Assembly: GCF_003625485.1 (NCBI RefSeq)
Contig: NZ_RAIR01000004.1
Location: 124,001-188,000, forward strand
Direction: 5' to 3'
DNA length: 64,000 nucleotides
From: Butyrivibrio sp. CB08
GTDB lineage: Bacteria > Bacillota > Clostridia > Lachnospirales > Lachnospiraceae
The translations under genes and the position numbers were made by a program. Below the pieces are notes generated by a model. The model was not told the DNA's origin and did not search any database. It saw only the letters and a program-made list of their open reading frames with translations. Shown one piece after another: positions 18,862 to 27,603 of this stretch (position 1 is the stretch's first letter; the number at the start of each line of letters is the position of its first letter).

Positions 18862-18888
18862 ATATCGGCAGGACCTTACTAAATGTTA
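18862..18888 (-). promoter_or_regulatory. Candidate sigma-28 (SigD-type) promoter for the mbl and rod gene operon
   Basis: On the minus strand GCCGATAT (18862-18869) is a perfect match to the flagellar sigma -10 box. Fifteen bases upstream is TAAC (18885-18888), three of four matches to the TAAA -35 box. It points at mbl, 133 bases away, and overlaps the stop codon of pseF. Confidence 0.6.
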
Positions 18889-19578
18889 ACCCTCATTCTG
18901 CAAGAGTTTATATTTCATCTCTGCAAGCTTCCAGTCAACTTCGCTGTCGATATCCTGAACCTCAAGCTCTGAAAGCTCAATAGGAAGGATCTTACCCACC
19001 ATGATTCCCTTGTTTTTCAGAAAGCTCTCGGTCTTTGCAACATAGAACTGACCTGCGTCGTGGTAATGCGGCTCAAGGTCCTGGGATCTTGTTCTTAAGT
19101 GTTCAGGATGTCTGAATACCAGAGAACCATCGTGAATCTCCATTGCTCTCTGAGGCGGATAGGAAAATCTCACCACCGGGATAAGAGAGTCAGCATCTGA
19201 TGCTGACAGCTTCTCAACTGCTTCCTTGAGCTTATCTGCTGTGATAAAAGGAGCTGTTGGATAAATGCAGGCAAACACATCAAAGTCCTTCCCACGATCG
19301 TGGTATTCCCTGATAACTTCATCAATAACATCCACCGTTGTTGCATAATCGTTGGAGGTCTCCTCACTTCTAAAGAAAGGTACTACTGCACCGTACTTCC
19401 TTGCGATATCTGCAATCTCCTGGTCATCTGTTGAGACCATAACTTCATCGAACACACCAGACTTAAGCGCAGCCTCAATAGAGTAAGCCATGATAGGCTT
19501 TCCATTAAAGTCTTTTATATTCTTCCTTGGTATTCTCTTACTGCCTCCTCTGGCAGTTATCATGGCAAGAGTTTTCAT
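18886..19578 (-). CDS. pseF: Pseudaminic acid cytidylyltransferase
   Basis: PseF activates pseudaminic acid with CTP to give CMP-pseudaminate. The 230-residue protein opens with the CMP-sugar synthetase motif MITARGGSKRIPRKNI, and shows STDDQEIADIA and the PseF-type region LRTRSQDLEPHYHDAGQFYV, where neuraminate synthetases differ. Its start overlaps the pseG stop by four bases. It is the last gene of the pse operon. Because PseF and NeuA/LegF share this fold, the pseudaminate assignment leans on the DAGQFY motif and on pseG and pseI beside it. Confidence 0.9.
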   Translation of the reverse strand: MKTLAMITARGGSKRIPRKNIKDFNGKPIMAYSIEAALKSGVFDEVMVSTDDQEIADIARKYGAVVPFFRSEETSNDYATTVDVIDEVIREYHDRGKDFDVFACIYPTAPFITADKLKEAVEKLSASDADSLIPVVRFSYPPQRAMEIHDGSLVFRHPEHLRTRSQDLEPHYHDAGQFYVAKTESFLKNKGIMVGKILPIELSELEVQDIDSEVDWKLAEMKYKLLQNEG

Positions 19579-20681
19579 TTTGCCTCTTCCTCCATAGAAA
19601 TAAGTTCCTTGGCGATTTTTATAGCACCGCGGCCATCGGTTAAACCTGACAGGGCGGATTTCATATCATCGAGCCTGGATATATTGACTTTTATGTCATT
19701 CAAAAATGCACAGATATTCTCTAGTGTGGTCTCTTTGCCTGATCCGTCCTGGTTTGCAGAAGTCACATCCCCCGCAAAGATCATTCCGCCATTGGTCTGC
19801 CAGAATTCCACGTTGAATTTCTGATTGTCAGCGACCTGATAAAAGATCGCTGGGAGATGAATTGCAGCGCACTCGGTGAGCATGGTACCTGCTGCCGCGA
19901 TGGCTATATCACAGCTTCGCATAAGATCTGCCATATTGGTGACAGAGCGGTGGATGCGGATGTTGCTGTAGTTTCCTGCTAAAGCGTCAATGGCATCAGC
20001 GTCGCCAACCAGACTTCCAACTACAACTTCCCATGTGAATTGGGCAGCTAATAACCCAGCGTTTTCTGCAGCCTTCAAAGTAGCAAGGAGCATCCCATGC
20101 ATATCAGCACCTCCAGCTGTTAGAAGAACATGGAGCCTGTCATCAGCTTCTGAAGCTTCGCCCTTTGCAGTACTTTCATAGAACTGTCTTCTAAGAGGCG
20201 CATACTCAAGGCCAAGAAGGAGTCTCGTTGGAGAGCCTTTATGTCCCTTCATGTCCTGATATAGCGCTTCATATCCCAAGGCTTTGTAGTAGCCGCTGTA
20301 GTTGATAAGTATATCAACCGGATAAGGCTCTTTTCCCAGGTCGTCCATGTAGACTACCTGGCAGATCTTACCTATCTCTTCGAAATATCTGTGTGTAACA
20401 AAATAGGAATCCACAAGGAGAACATCTACGTTTCTGGCCATTAGCTCTTTTCCCAAAGCAGGAAGTTCATCTTCCATGTGGTCGTAGCTGCTTCCAAGAA
20501 CAACAACCTCACAGGCTTCCAGGTCGCCAGCGTAGCCAGCGATAAGGTCTCTGGACTCCTCGTCCGCCACGAAAAATGTCACAGCTTCACCAAGGGCAAT
20601 GATCTCTCTGGCGATGGTTATGCAACGCATCACGTGGCCTGTCGCAATTATTTTGTTGGCATCTGCTCTGATTCCTATCAT
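19575..20681 (-). CDS. pseG: UDP-2,4-diacetamido-2,4,6-trideoxy-altropyranose hydrolase
   Basis: PseG removes UDP from the diacetamido-altrose intermediate, the step before pseudaminic acid synthase. The 368-residue protein begins IGIRADANKIIATGHVMRC; the GHVMRC segment holds the catalytic His seen in PseG. It continues with a GT-B-like fold, VYMDDLGKEPYPVDILINYS and LLLGLEYAPLRRQF, both family marks, and the C-terminal AAGTMLTECAAIHLPAI. It lies 21 bases after pseI and overlaps pseF. Confidence in the family is high. No fused acetyltransferase is present; a separate GNAT gene lies upstream in the operon. Confidence 0.92.
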   Translation of the reverse strand: MIGIRADANKIIATGHVMRCITIAREIIALGEAVTFFVADEESRDLIAGYAGDLEACEVVVLGSSYDHMEDELPALGKELMARNVDVLLVDSYFVTHRYFEEIGKICQVVYMDDLGKEPYPVDILINYSGYYKALGYEALYQDMKGHKGSPTRLLLGLEYAPLRRQFYESTAKGEASEADDRLHVLLTAGGADMHGMLLATLKAAENAGLLAAQFTWEVVVGSLVGDADAIDALAGNYSNIRIHRSVTNMADLMRSCDIAIAAAGTMLTECAAIHLPAIFYQVADNQKFNVEFWQTNGGMIFAGDVTSANQDGSGKETTLENICAFLNDIKVNISRLDDMKSALSGLTDGRGAIKIAKELISMEEEAK

Positions 20682-20702
20682 AATGCCTAAATTCCTTACG
20701 GT

Positions 20703-21758
20703 TTATTCAATGATGTCCCAGCTAAGTGGGGTTCCTTTTTCAAGGTCAGTCTTGGCTTTGCGGCCAAGAACCTCTTCGTAGTGTTTGGTGTGCATGCCAA
20801 TTCCAGGCCTGATGGATCTGACATTATCAGGAGTCAGCTCTTCTCCTGCCTTAACATCCTTGACGATGAAAAGAGATCTTGAAAGGCTCCGCTCTTTAAC
20901 CTGCTTGTCAGTGAGCTTGTATTCTGAGTCTCCAAGAGCCTCTTCCATAATCCTTACGTTCTTGACCATCTCAGCAAACTCTGATGGCTCCATTGAAAAG
21001 GCATCGTCAACACCGCCTGCAGAACGGTCCAGAGTCAGGTGCTTCTCGATCATCTTAACGCCAAAGGGAACGCTTCCTGTAGGAATGACGCTTCCCGGAG
21101 TGTGATCTGAAAGTCCCACAAGACAGTCATACTCTTTTGCAAGAGTAGGTATCATCCTGAGGTTCACAAGGTTATAAGGCGTAGGATATGCGCTTACGCA
21201 CTTAAGAAGGATAACGTCGTTATTGCCTTCCTGTCTGCAGGTATCAAGAGCAAGCTTAATGTCCTCCTCGTAGGCGATTCCTGTAGCAAAGATAATGGGC
21301 TTGTGAAGCGCCGCGATCTTCCTGATAAGAGGAATGTCGTTTATCTCAAAGCTTGCTATCTTGTAAGCTGGTACATTCAGGTTCTCTAAATAGTCCACAG
21401 AAGTTGGATCAAAAGGAGAAGAAAAAGCCTCCATACCAAGGTTTCTCGCTTCATTCATTAGACCCTCGTGCCACTCCCATGGAGTGTAGGCCTCCTCATA
21501 CAGGTTATGAAGAGTCCTTCCTGCCCAGAGTCCATCCCCCGGAGTCATGAACCATGGCTTATCACAGTCTATTGTTATGGTGTCTGCAGTGTAGGTCTGA
21601 AGCTTGATCGCGTCTGCTCCCGCCTCGTGGGCTGCGTGGATTATCTCAACAGCTCTGTTGTAATCGCCGTTGTGATTACCTGAGATCTCAGCAACTATCA
21701 TGCAGGGCTGATCCTCTCCAACCATTCTGTTTCCAATCTTAAAACTCTTATTAAACAT
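20703..21758 (-). CDS. pseI: Pseudaminic acid synthase
   Basis: PseI condenses 2,4-diacetamido-2,4,6-trideoxy-L-altrose with phosphoenolpyruvate to give pseudaminic acid. The 351-residue protein has the NeuB-type barrel with IVAEISGNHNGDYNRA, KLQTYTADTITIDC and LYEEAYTPWEWHEGLM. TYTADT and AYTPWEWH are typical of PseI rather than NeuB. VGLSDHTPG and the metal-ligand region EKHLTLDRSAGGVDDAFS follow, and the C terminus is an antifreeze-like SAF domain (SLFIVKDVKAGEELT). It sits between the GNAT gene and pseG. Identification is secure. Confidence 0.94.
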   Translation of the reverse strand: MFNKSFKIGNRMVGEDQPCMIVAEISGNHNGDYNRAVEIIHAAHEAGADAIKLQTYTADTITIDCDKPWFMTPGDGLWAGRTLHNLYEEAYTPWEWHEGLMNEARNLGMEAFSSPFDPTSVDYLENLNVPAYKIASFEINDIPLIRKIAALHKPIIFATGIAYEEDIKLALDTCRQEGNNDVILLKCVSAYPTPYNLVNLRMIPTLAKEYDCLVGLSDHTPGSVIPTGSVPFGVKMIEKHLTLDRSAGGVDDAFSMEPSEFAEMVKNVRIMEEALGDSEYKLTDKQVKERSLSRSLFIVKDVKAGEELTPDNVRSIRPGIGMHTKHYEEVLGRKAKTDLEKGTPLSWDIIE

Positions 21759-21773
21759 ATCTGCTCCTAAATC

Positions 21774-22247
21774 TTAATTTATACCCTTTGAATAGCACAG
21801 GGCGTCTTCTGCATCTGAAGCTGTATATCCGTTAGCAAGAAAACATCTTCCTGAGACCTTGTTGTCCTTAAGGGTAAGTCCGATCAGTGTCTTAACTTCC
21901 GCCGGCATCTCTTTTTCCACCAGGGCGATTATCTTTTTTCCGTAGCCCCTGCCACGCTTCTTGGGAGCTATCATGTAGCTGATCTCGCCAACGTCACCTT
22001 CAACGTCGACCCTTATGTTTCCAACCTTTTCATCCCCATCCATCATGACAAACAGATGGCAGTCAGATTGCGACAGCTTCTTTGAAAGCCACTTCTTGTG
22101 GGAATCAAGGTCAATAACGTCCTTGGTAAAAGAGTTGGCTCTTGTGGTCTCATCATTTCTCCACCGCAAAAGATCTTCAGCATCCTCCATGGTGGCTCTT
22201 CTTAAGAATATTCTGTTTTCCTTCTTTTCTTCCAAATCTGCCTCCAT
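21774..22247 (-). CDS. GNAT-family acetyltransferase, candidate PseH
   Basis: The 157-residue protein has a GNAT fold: N-terminal RRATMEDAEDLLRWRNDETTRANSF, the acetyl-CoA pyrophosphate loop APKKRGRGYGKKII (the R/QxxGxG/A motif), and a C-terminal NGY. It lies within the pse operon, 15 bases before pseI. PseH acetylates the 4-amino group of the UDP-linked altrose precursor, and this is the natural candidate. The ribosome binding site is weak. A different acyl-CoA donor is equally possible because homology does not settle this. Family assignment is secure, role inferred. Confidence 0.75.
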   Translation of the reverse strand: MEADLEEKKENRIFLRRATMEDAEDLLRWRNDETTRANSFTKDVIDLDSHKKWLSKKLSQSDCHLFVMMDGDEKVGNIRVDVEGDVGEISYMIAPKKRGRGYGKKIIALVEKEMPAEVKTLIGLTLKDNKVSGRCFLANGYTASDAEDALCYSKGIN

Positions 22248-22270
22248 GAAAAAACATCTGCCAAATCTTA

Positions 22271-23371
22271 TTAGTCCAGACTCTCATTCATCCTGTGGAT
22301 ACTGGGATCCTCGTACTTATCAAGAAAATCCAGGCCAAGATAGACGATCTCTTTTGCAAAATAAACATTGTCCATCTGGGTGATGACTGATATTACCTTA
22401 TCTACAGCAAAGCCCTCGATGTCCCCAAGAACCTCCATGGGGAATCTGTCCCTTACTACAACCACTCCCGGGAAAGCCTTCTCGTAATCCAGAAGATCCC
22501 TTGGGTGAGGCTTGATGATCACTCTGTTTGTATCTATGTAATCTTTTACGATGTCTCCAAATATCTTTTCCCTTACATCCAGCTCGCAAAGGGGCTCAGT
22601 AAGGATCATGACCTGTGGCCTTTTTTCTGCCTCAGCATATTCACCTGTTCCAAGGAGCTGGCTTACAACCTTCTCCTTATTTGGCAGGAAGATGTCCACC
22701 AGAAGCCTGTGGTCATCTGAAGTCAGTTTACTCCTTAGCTCTTCTCTTGAAACCTCCACGATGTTCTTGGGAGGCTTGTGATTGACGCTTATATCATTGA
22801 CTTCAAAATCAATGCAGTACTTGCTATAGCCGCTCTCAATAAAGATAAGTCCAAGGGATGCCATGAACTTCTTAAGAGGCCACGCACCGCGGTTGGAGTT
22901 CCTTGCCTGATCATCGAGCTTACCTGAATTAAGGCCATCCTCCACAGCGTGGTAGTATATCTTTTTATAATTGAGATAGTATCCGATCGGATCTGAATCG
23001 CAGAACACGTATACATCCCTGTAGGCCGCAAGGTCAGTTGGAATGTAGTCTTCCTGGAGTTTTCCAAGAAGCCTTGTGTATGTGATCCTCTGGATAAGGT
23101 TCGCAACAATGTTTCCCTTATCCTGGTGATAGCTCATTACTTCTTCGGAGGTAACATCCTCTTTTTCGTCGTACATAAATACGTTGTCAAAGACGCCTGC
23201 CCTACGAAGTCTCTCCGGGAGCTGTTCAAAGTTGTTGGACATGGTGCTGAGGATGATGTCTGCGCTCCCCTTTCCTTCCTGCCTTGCTACAAGCTCCTTG
23301 ACCACTGCAATGTACGCGTGATAGTAAGTGTGACATATGTAAACTCTGTCTTTTTTCATATCCCTCTTCAT
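22271..23371 (-). CDS. Sialyltransferase-like glycosyltransferase, candidate CMP-pseudaminate transferase
   Basis: About 366 residues from ATG 23371; a second ATG at 23359 starts MKKDRVYICHTYYHAY, which resembles the usual N terminus of this type. Two motifs of bacterial sialyltransferases of the GT52/GT80 type are visible: the acidic E-D-G motif in YHAVEDGLNSG, and the HP motif in RVIIKPHPRD. A later segment (AVDKVISVITQMDNVYFAKE) fits the end of the nucleotide domain. CMP-sugar enzymes of the pse operon lie directly downstream. The sugar donor is therefore likely CMP-pseudaminate; the acceptor is unknown. Confidence in the family is moderate. Confidence 0.65.
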   Translation of the reverse strand: MKRDMKKDRVYICHTYYHAYIAVVKELVARQEGKGSADIILSTMSNNFEQLPERLRRAGVFDNVFMYDEKEDVTSEEVMSYHQDKGNIVANLIQRITYTRLLGKLQEDYIPTDLAAYRDVYVFCDSDPIGYYLNYKKIYYHAVEDGLNSGKLDDQARNSNRGAWPLKKFMASLGLIFIESGYSKYCIDFEVNDISVNHKPPKNIVEVSREELRSKLTSDDHRLLVDIFLPNKEKVVSQLLGTGEYAEAEKRPQVMILTEPLCELDVREKIFGDIVKDYIDTNRVIIKPHPRDLLDYEKAFPGVVVVRDRFPMEVLGDIEGFAVDKVISVITQMDNVYFAKEIVYLGLDFLDKYEDPSIHRMNESLD

Positions 23372-23378
23372 GCCTTTA

Positions 23379-23407
23379 ATTATATGATGGCTGTCCCAAA
23401 AGGGCAA
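23379..23407 (-). promoter_or_regulatory. Candidate sigma-A promoter of the pse operon
   Basis: TTGCCC (23402-23407) and a perfect TATAAT (23379-23384) are separated by 17 bases on the minus strand. The predicted transcript start falls near 23372, next to the ATG at 23371. That makes either a leaderless start, or use of the second ATG at 23359, more likely. Confidence 0.65.
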
Positions 23408-23499
23408 ACTATAGCGAAATTTCTTGCCCCCATTTTGCCATAGGTAGTATACTTTTAGTCGAGTATATATATATAAGAAATTTCCGGAGGAATTTTTTC

Positions 23500-24645
23500 A
23501 TGAAAATGAAATATTGCAAGAGATGCCTTCAGCCAGACACAAGGCCAGGTATCGTCTTTGATGATGAGCAGGTATGCTTTGCCTGCAGATACGAAGAGTC
23601 CAAGGCAACAATTGATTGGGCTGCTAGAGAAGCTGAGCTTCATGCCTTCGCCGAGGAAGCCAAGGCAGAGGCTAAAAAGAGAGGTAACACCTACGACTGC
23701 ATTATCGGTGTATCCGGCGGTAAGGATTCTACTTTTCAGGCAGTTTATGCCAAGGAGAAGCTTGGACTTAATCCACTTCTCATAAACTGCATGCCAGATG
23801 AGATCACTGAGATCGGTCAGAAGAATATCGACAACCTCAACAACCTGGGCTTTGATATCATCTCTATCCGTCCAAACCCTATCGTAGCCAAGAAGCTTGC
23901 AAGGAAATCATTCTTTGAGAGAGGCAACATCATCGCCGCTTCAGAGTATTGCCTGTGGGCATCTTCATACATCATGGCTGTTAAGTTCAACATCCCACTT
24001 ATCATCCAGGGTGAGAACGCTGCTCTTACACTTGGAGCTGCCAAGAACCAGGAAGCTACCGGCAATGCTTTTTCAGTTATGCAGCTTGAGACTATCCGTG
24101 GCGCCAGCGTAGAGAGCTTCGTTGATCTTTCAAATAACATTACGGAAAAAGATCTTTTCCTGTATAAGATACCTACTGTTGAGGAGATGCAGGCTAAGGG
24201 CATCAAGGCTATCTTCCTTCAGTACTACACCAAGGAGTGGTCACAGGTTCACAACGCTGACTTCGCTGTTGCAAGAGGCCTCACAGGCAGAAGTGACAGC
24301 CTCTACGACCTTGGAAGATACAGAAGATACACAGCCCTCGACTCAGATCTTCAGATCCCTAACCAGATGATCAAGTACCTCAAGTTCGGCTTTGGCTACG
24401 CTACAGACGAAATCTGCTACGACATAAGAGAAAGCAGATTCGACCGTGAAAACGGCAAGTGGTATGTTAACGAGTACGACGGCAAGTGCGGCGAGCAATA
24501 CATCGAGAAGGCTTGCAAGTACCTCTCCATCACCAAGGAAGAGTTCTGGGAGGTAGTTGACCGCTACGTAAACAAAGACCTCTTCGAAAAGAAAGATGGC
24601 AAGTGGGTACCAAAATTTACTGTTGGTGAGGACTATGAATCATAA
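23500..24645 (+). CDS. pseA: N-acetyl sugar amidotransferase, PseA/WbpG family
   Basis: This 381-residue PP-loop ATP pyrophosphatase has N-terminal CKRCLQPDTRPGI and CFACRYEE (a CxxC pair and second cysteine pair, probably zinc) and the PP-loop GVSGGKDSTFQA. Family members use ammonia to turn an N-acetyl group into an acetamidino group; in Campylobacter, PseA makes the acetamidino form of pseudaminic acid. The HisH/HisF-type ammonia-supplying partners of WbpG systems are absent nearby. The divergent pse operon supports the PseA reading. The GGAGG at 23486-23490 serves the ATG at 23500. The next gene overlaps its end by 11 bases. Confidence 0.85.
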   Translation: MKMKYCKRCLQPDTRPGIVFDDEQVCFACRYEESKATIDWAAREAELHAFAEEAKAEAKKRGNTYDCIIGVSGGKDSTFQAVYAKEKLGLNPLLINCMPDEITEIGQKNIDNLNNLGFDIISIRPNPIVAKKLARKSFFERGNIIAASEYCLWASSYIMAVKFNIPLIIQGENAALTLGAAKNQEATGNAFSVMQLETIRGASVESFVDLSNNITEKDLFLYKIPTVEEMQAKGIKAIFLQYYTKEWSQVHNADFAVARGLTGRSDSLYDLGRYRRYTALDSDLQIPNQMIKYLKFGFGYATDEICYDIRESRFDRENGKWYVNEYDGKCGEQYIEKACKYLSITKEEFWEVVDRYVNKDLFEKKDGKWVPKFTVGEDYES

Positions 24646-26377
24646 CATCAAAAAGAAATGGTATATGTACCTGACAGGAACACTGCTTCTTATACAAGCG
24701 GCAGTGTTCCTTGTATTTCGTGGAGAAAGTTACTTTCAGATCCATGACAACTTAGATCTGTTCATGGCTCACTATGAGATGCTCAAAAAGGGAGGACTCT
24801 GGTTTGCCCATGGTGTCAATGCTCCTATCCTTCATGGGGTTTCAAGAGACCTTTTTGGAAGCGAGTTTAATCTCTACAACCTGTTCTACATCCTTTTTCC
24901 CGGGTACTGGGCTTACATTGCAGGCTACGCAGCCAAGATCGCCATCGGAATCATCTCTTTTATCCTTCTGGCAAAAGAGCTACTGGCAGACCGCTACGAA
25001 TCTTACAAACCACTGGTTGTTGTCATCGCTGCTGCTTTTGGAATGATCCCGGTTTTCCCAACCTATGGAATAGCCTTTACATCAGTTCCATTTATCGTTT
25101 TGTTTCTGATTAAGATATACCGCTCAGAGTCTCTTAAGGAGAGGCTTCCCTGGTACGCTTTAGTATTCTGCTATCCATTTATTTCTTACTTCTCCTACCA
25201 CGGATTCTTCATCCTGTGCTACATGGTTGTGGCAGTTATAATCCTGTGGATCAGGGACAGGCGCTTTCCGCTTAGCACCTTCCTGTCGATAGTTATTCTG
25301 TCCATTGGCTACATCCTGTTTGAGTACAGACTCTTTGGCGCCATGCTTGGAACTGACACCGTGACTATCAGAACCACTATGGACCACGGAGATCTCACCT
25401 TTGGTCAGGCCATGAAGACAGCCTTTGACGAGTTCGTTAATGCCTCATTCCATTCTGAGGATTCCCACACCTACATTGTTCTTGGAGTAGTTCTTGTGGC
25501 AATAGTCCTTATCAATGCCGGATACATAAGAGCTGGCAGGGCAAAAGAGATCTGTAAGGATCCTGTAAATCTCCTGATGATATGGATCATCTTCAACGTC
25601 CTTATCTTTGGTCTTTATCAGTTCGCACCATTCAGACATCTCCTTGAGGTGATCGTTCCAAAGCTTACAGGTTTTGAGTTTGCAAGAACCGCTTACTTCA
25701 ACACATTCCTTTGGTACGCAGAGCTTCTGCTTGTGTGCATGAGAATGTACGATTACAGTAAAAAGAACTTAAAGCTCCTTGCAAATGTTATCGCAACCCT
25801 TTCTGTTCTTGTGGTGATGTTTGTTCCGCAGGTCTACAACGATTTCTACTACACCTGCTACAATCAGGCTTTCAAGATTCTCAAGCACAAAGAGACCAGC
25901 ACAGTTAATTACAACGAATTCTATTCAGAGAAGTTATTTGAGAAGATAAAAGATGAAATAGATTATAATGGGGAGTGGTCCGCAACATTTGGAATGCATC
26001 CTGCGATCCTTAACTACAACGGAATTTCTTCTGTAGACGGATATCTTGGAATGTACGCTCAGGACTATAAGGATACGTGGCAGAAGGTTATAGAACCTGC
26101 CTTTGAAAGATCTCCTTCCCTTGCTGATTACTTCGTTGGATGGGGCGCAAGAGTTAATCTTATCTCCGCTGATGACGAGAACACCTATGCACCGCTGCGA
26201 GTTATGGATCCAGCAGATAAGAGACTTGTATGCGACATGGATGAGCTAAAGAACCTCGACTGCAAGTATATCTTTGCAAGATTTGAGATATCAAATGCTT
26301 CAGAGATCGGACTTAAGCTTGTAGGAAGTTACAGCGATCCATCAAGTCCATATACTATCTATGTTTATAGCCTGTAA
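24635..26377 (+). CDS. Polytopic membrane protein, DUF6044-like, possible GT-C transferase
   Basis: About 580 residues from ATG 24635, which follows GGTGAGG and overlaps the pseA stop by 11 bases, so the two genes are coupled. An N-terminal helix precedes an acidic loop SYFQIHDNLDLFMAHYEMLK, where the Asp pair resembles the first-loop acidic motif of GT-C enzymes. About ten membrane segments run to residue 410, then a soluble extracellular region of about 160 residues. The pattern recalls the DUF6044/YkoS group from memory. Coupling to pseA suggests it moves or transfers the modified sugar or its lipid carrier. Confidence 0.65.
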   Translation: MNHNIKKKWYMYLTGTLLLIQAAVFLVFRGESYFQIHDNLDLFMAHYEMLKKGGLWFAHGVNAPILHGVSRDLFGSEFNLYNLFYILFPGYWAYIAGYAAKIAIGIISFILLAKELLADRYESYKPLVVVIAAAFGMIPVFPTYGIAFTSVPFIVLFLIKIYRSESLKERLPWYALVFCYPFISYFSYHGFFILCYMVVAVIILWIRDRRFPLSTFLSIVILSIGYILFEYRLFGAMLGTDTVTIRTTMDHGDLTFGQAMKTAFDEFVNASFHSEDSHTYIVLGVVLVAIVLINAGYIRAGRAKEICKDPVNLLMIWIIFNVLIFGLYQFAPFRHLLEVIVPKLTGFEFARTAYFNTFLWYAELLLVCMRMYDYSKKNLKLLANVIATLSVLVVMFVPQVYNDFYYTCYNQAFKILKHKETSTVNYNEFYSEKLFEKIKDEIDYNGEWSATFGMHPAILNYNGISSVDGYLGMYAQDYKDTWQKVIEPAFERSPSLADYFVGWGARVNLISADDENTYAPLRVMDPADKRLVCDMDELKNLDCKYIFARFEISNASEIGLKLVGSYSDPSSPYTIYVYSL

Positions 26378-26394
26378 ATATGATCAATTAAATA

Positions 26395-26419
26395 CCCCTT
26401 GAGGCACTGCCTCAAGGGG
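26395..26419. terminator. Bidirectional intrinsic terminator
   Basis: A 10-pair perfect stem CCCCTTGAGG/CCTCAAGGGG with a 5-base CACTG loop is followed on the plus strand by ATTATTTTTTAT. It ends pseA and the membrane gene, and may end the convergent epsG-like gene on the other strand. Confidence 0.9.
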
Positions 26420-26427
26420 ATTATTTT

Positions 26428-27603
26428 TTATCTGGCAAGATCTGTCTGATCGAGGAACCTGGTTTCATAGAAGAGCCAGCTCTTATAAGGAAGCACCTTA
26501 AATCCCTCCTGATCAGCCTGTCTTAAGAAGTACAGGAAGTACAGGATACAGAATGCGATAACAGCAATGGACACCCATTTCTTTTTCCTGGGATTTTTGA
26601 TGCTGCAGATAACATTGGGGATAAGCAGTATCTGCACTGTAGTCAGATAGTAAGCAAATCTCGTTACCAGCGGGATCCAGAAGCATGACAGATACAGTGC
26701 AACTGCCATGATATTCATGTTGAAATACATGCGGTTATCATTTCTGTTCCCAATCGCCTCTTTATAACATATGATGCAGATCACTATCATGAAGATACAG
26801 CCCATGATTGGAGCAGCATTCTCAAGTAAGGTGTGACTCTCTTCAATGTAGATCGTGTTTTTGTAAGATGGATAAAGCTTTAAAGCTATTGCCATTATCT
26901 GCTCATGTAAAAGAGCTGCCACAAGTCCGAACGCTGCCAGAACTATAAGTGCCCATCTCTTCCATGGGATCCTGGCGATGAAATACATTGGTATAACAAT
27001 AAGCACGCTCTTGTGGAACAGTGCTGCAAAGAAGATCAAAGCAAAGAATTTAAACAGATTCTCCCTGTTTATATCCACCAGATATCTGATAGCAAAGGTG
27101 ACAACAGCAAGAGCGAAATAATATCTTACAGTATTAAAACTCTTGTAATAAAGCCCCATGGTCATAAACATGAAAAATGCCCATGAGAAGCTGTCTGCCT
27201 GTTCCTTAAGGACTTTCAAAAACACCGCCACAATCGCTGCAGCAAATACACCAAACATAAGAAGATAATCTTCTTTTCCAGATAAGGTGTAGAGAACTCT
27301 TACAACGAAGTTATAGCCTGGCTCTGTAACAACATAGCCCTTCTGGAATATCTCGTGACAGGTAACCACATAGGTTCCGTAGTCATTGCCAACCTCAAGG
27401 CGCAGAGCTGCAAGAAGTGTGAGCACCACAAAAATGGACACCATCATAAGGGTGTTAAGAGCCTTACCTCTTGTGGTATAACCCACATTTCCCCTTGGGG
27501 AGTACTTACCTGCTGGGTAAACCACTCTGTCCAGATCTTCAGTTGTCCTGTACTGGCATGCCATAAGAATAGTTATGACAGCGATCAGCGAATAAAGGAT
27601 CAT
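26428..27603 (-). CDS. EpsG-family polysaccharide polymerase-like membrane protein
   Basis: The 391-residue protein has about ten membrane helices and the EpsG (PF14897) pattern: an N-terminal helix, a basic cytoplasmic stretch, then RLEVGNDYGTYV, TEPGYNFVVRVLY, a middle segment SFNTVRYYFALAV, and AALFHKSVLIVIP. Such proteins polymerise or help export exopolysaccharide repeats at the membrane. The stop overlaps the U-tract of the upstream terminator. It starts one base after the stop of the chain-length gene, so both form one operon. Substrate unknown. Family assignment is good. Confidence 0.86.
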   Translation of the reverse strand: MILYSLIAVITILMACQYRTTEDLDRVVYPAGKYSPRGNVGYTTRGKALNTLMMVSIFVVLTLLAALRLEVGNDYGTYVVTCHEIFQKGYVVTEPGYNFVVRVLYTLSGKEDYLLMFGVFAAAIVAVFLKVLKEQADSFSWAFFMFMTMGLYYKSFNTVRYYFALAVVTFAIRYLVDINRENLFKFFALIFFAALFHKSVLIVIPMYFIARIPWKRWALIVLAAFGLVAALLHEQIMAIALKLYPSYKNTIYIEESHTLLENAAPIMGCIFMIVICIICYKEAIGNRNDNRMYFNMNIMAVALYLSCFWIPLVTRFAYYLTTVQILLIPNVICSIKNPRKKKWVSIAVIAFCILYFLYFLRQADQEGFKVLPYKSWLFYETRFLDQTDLAR

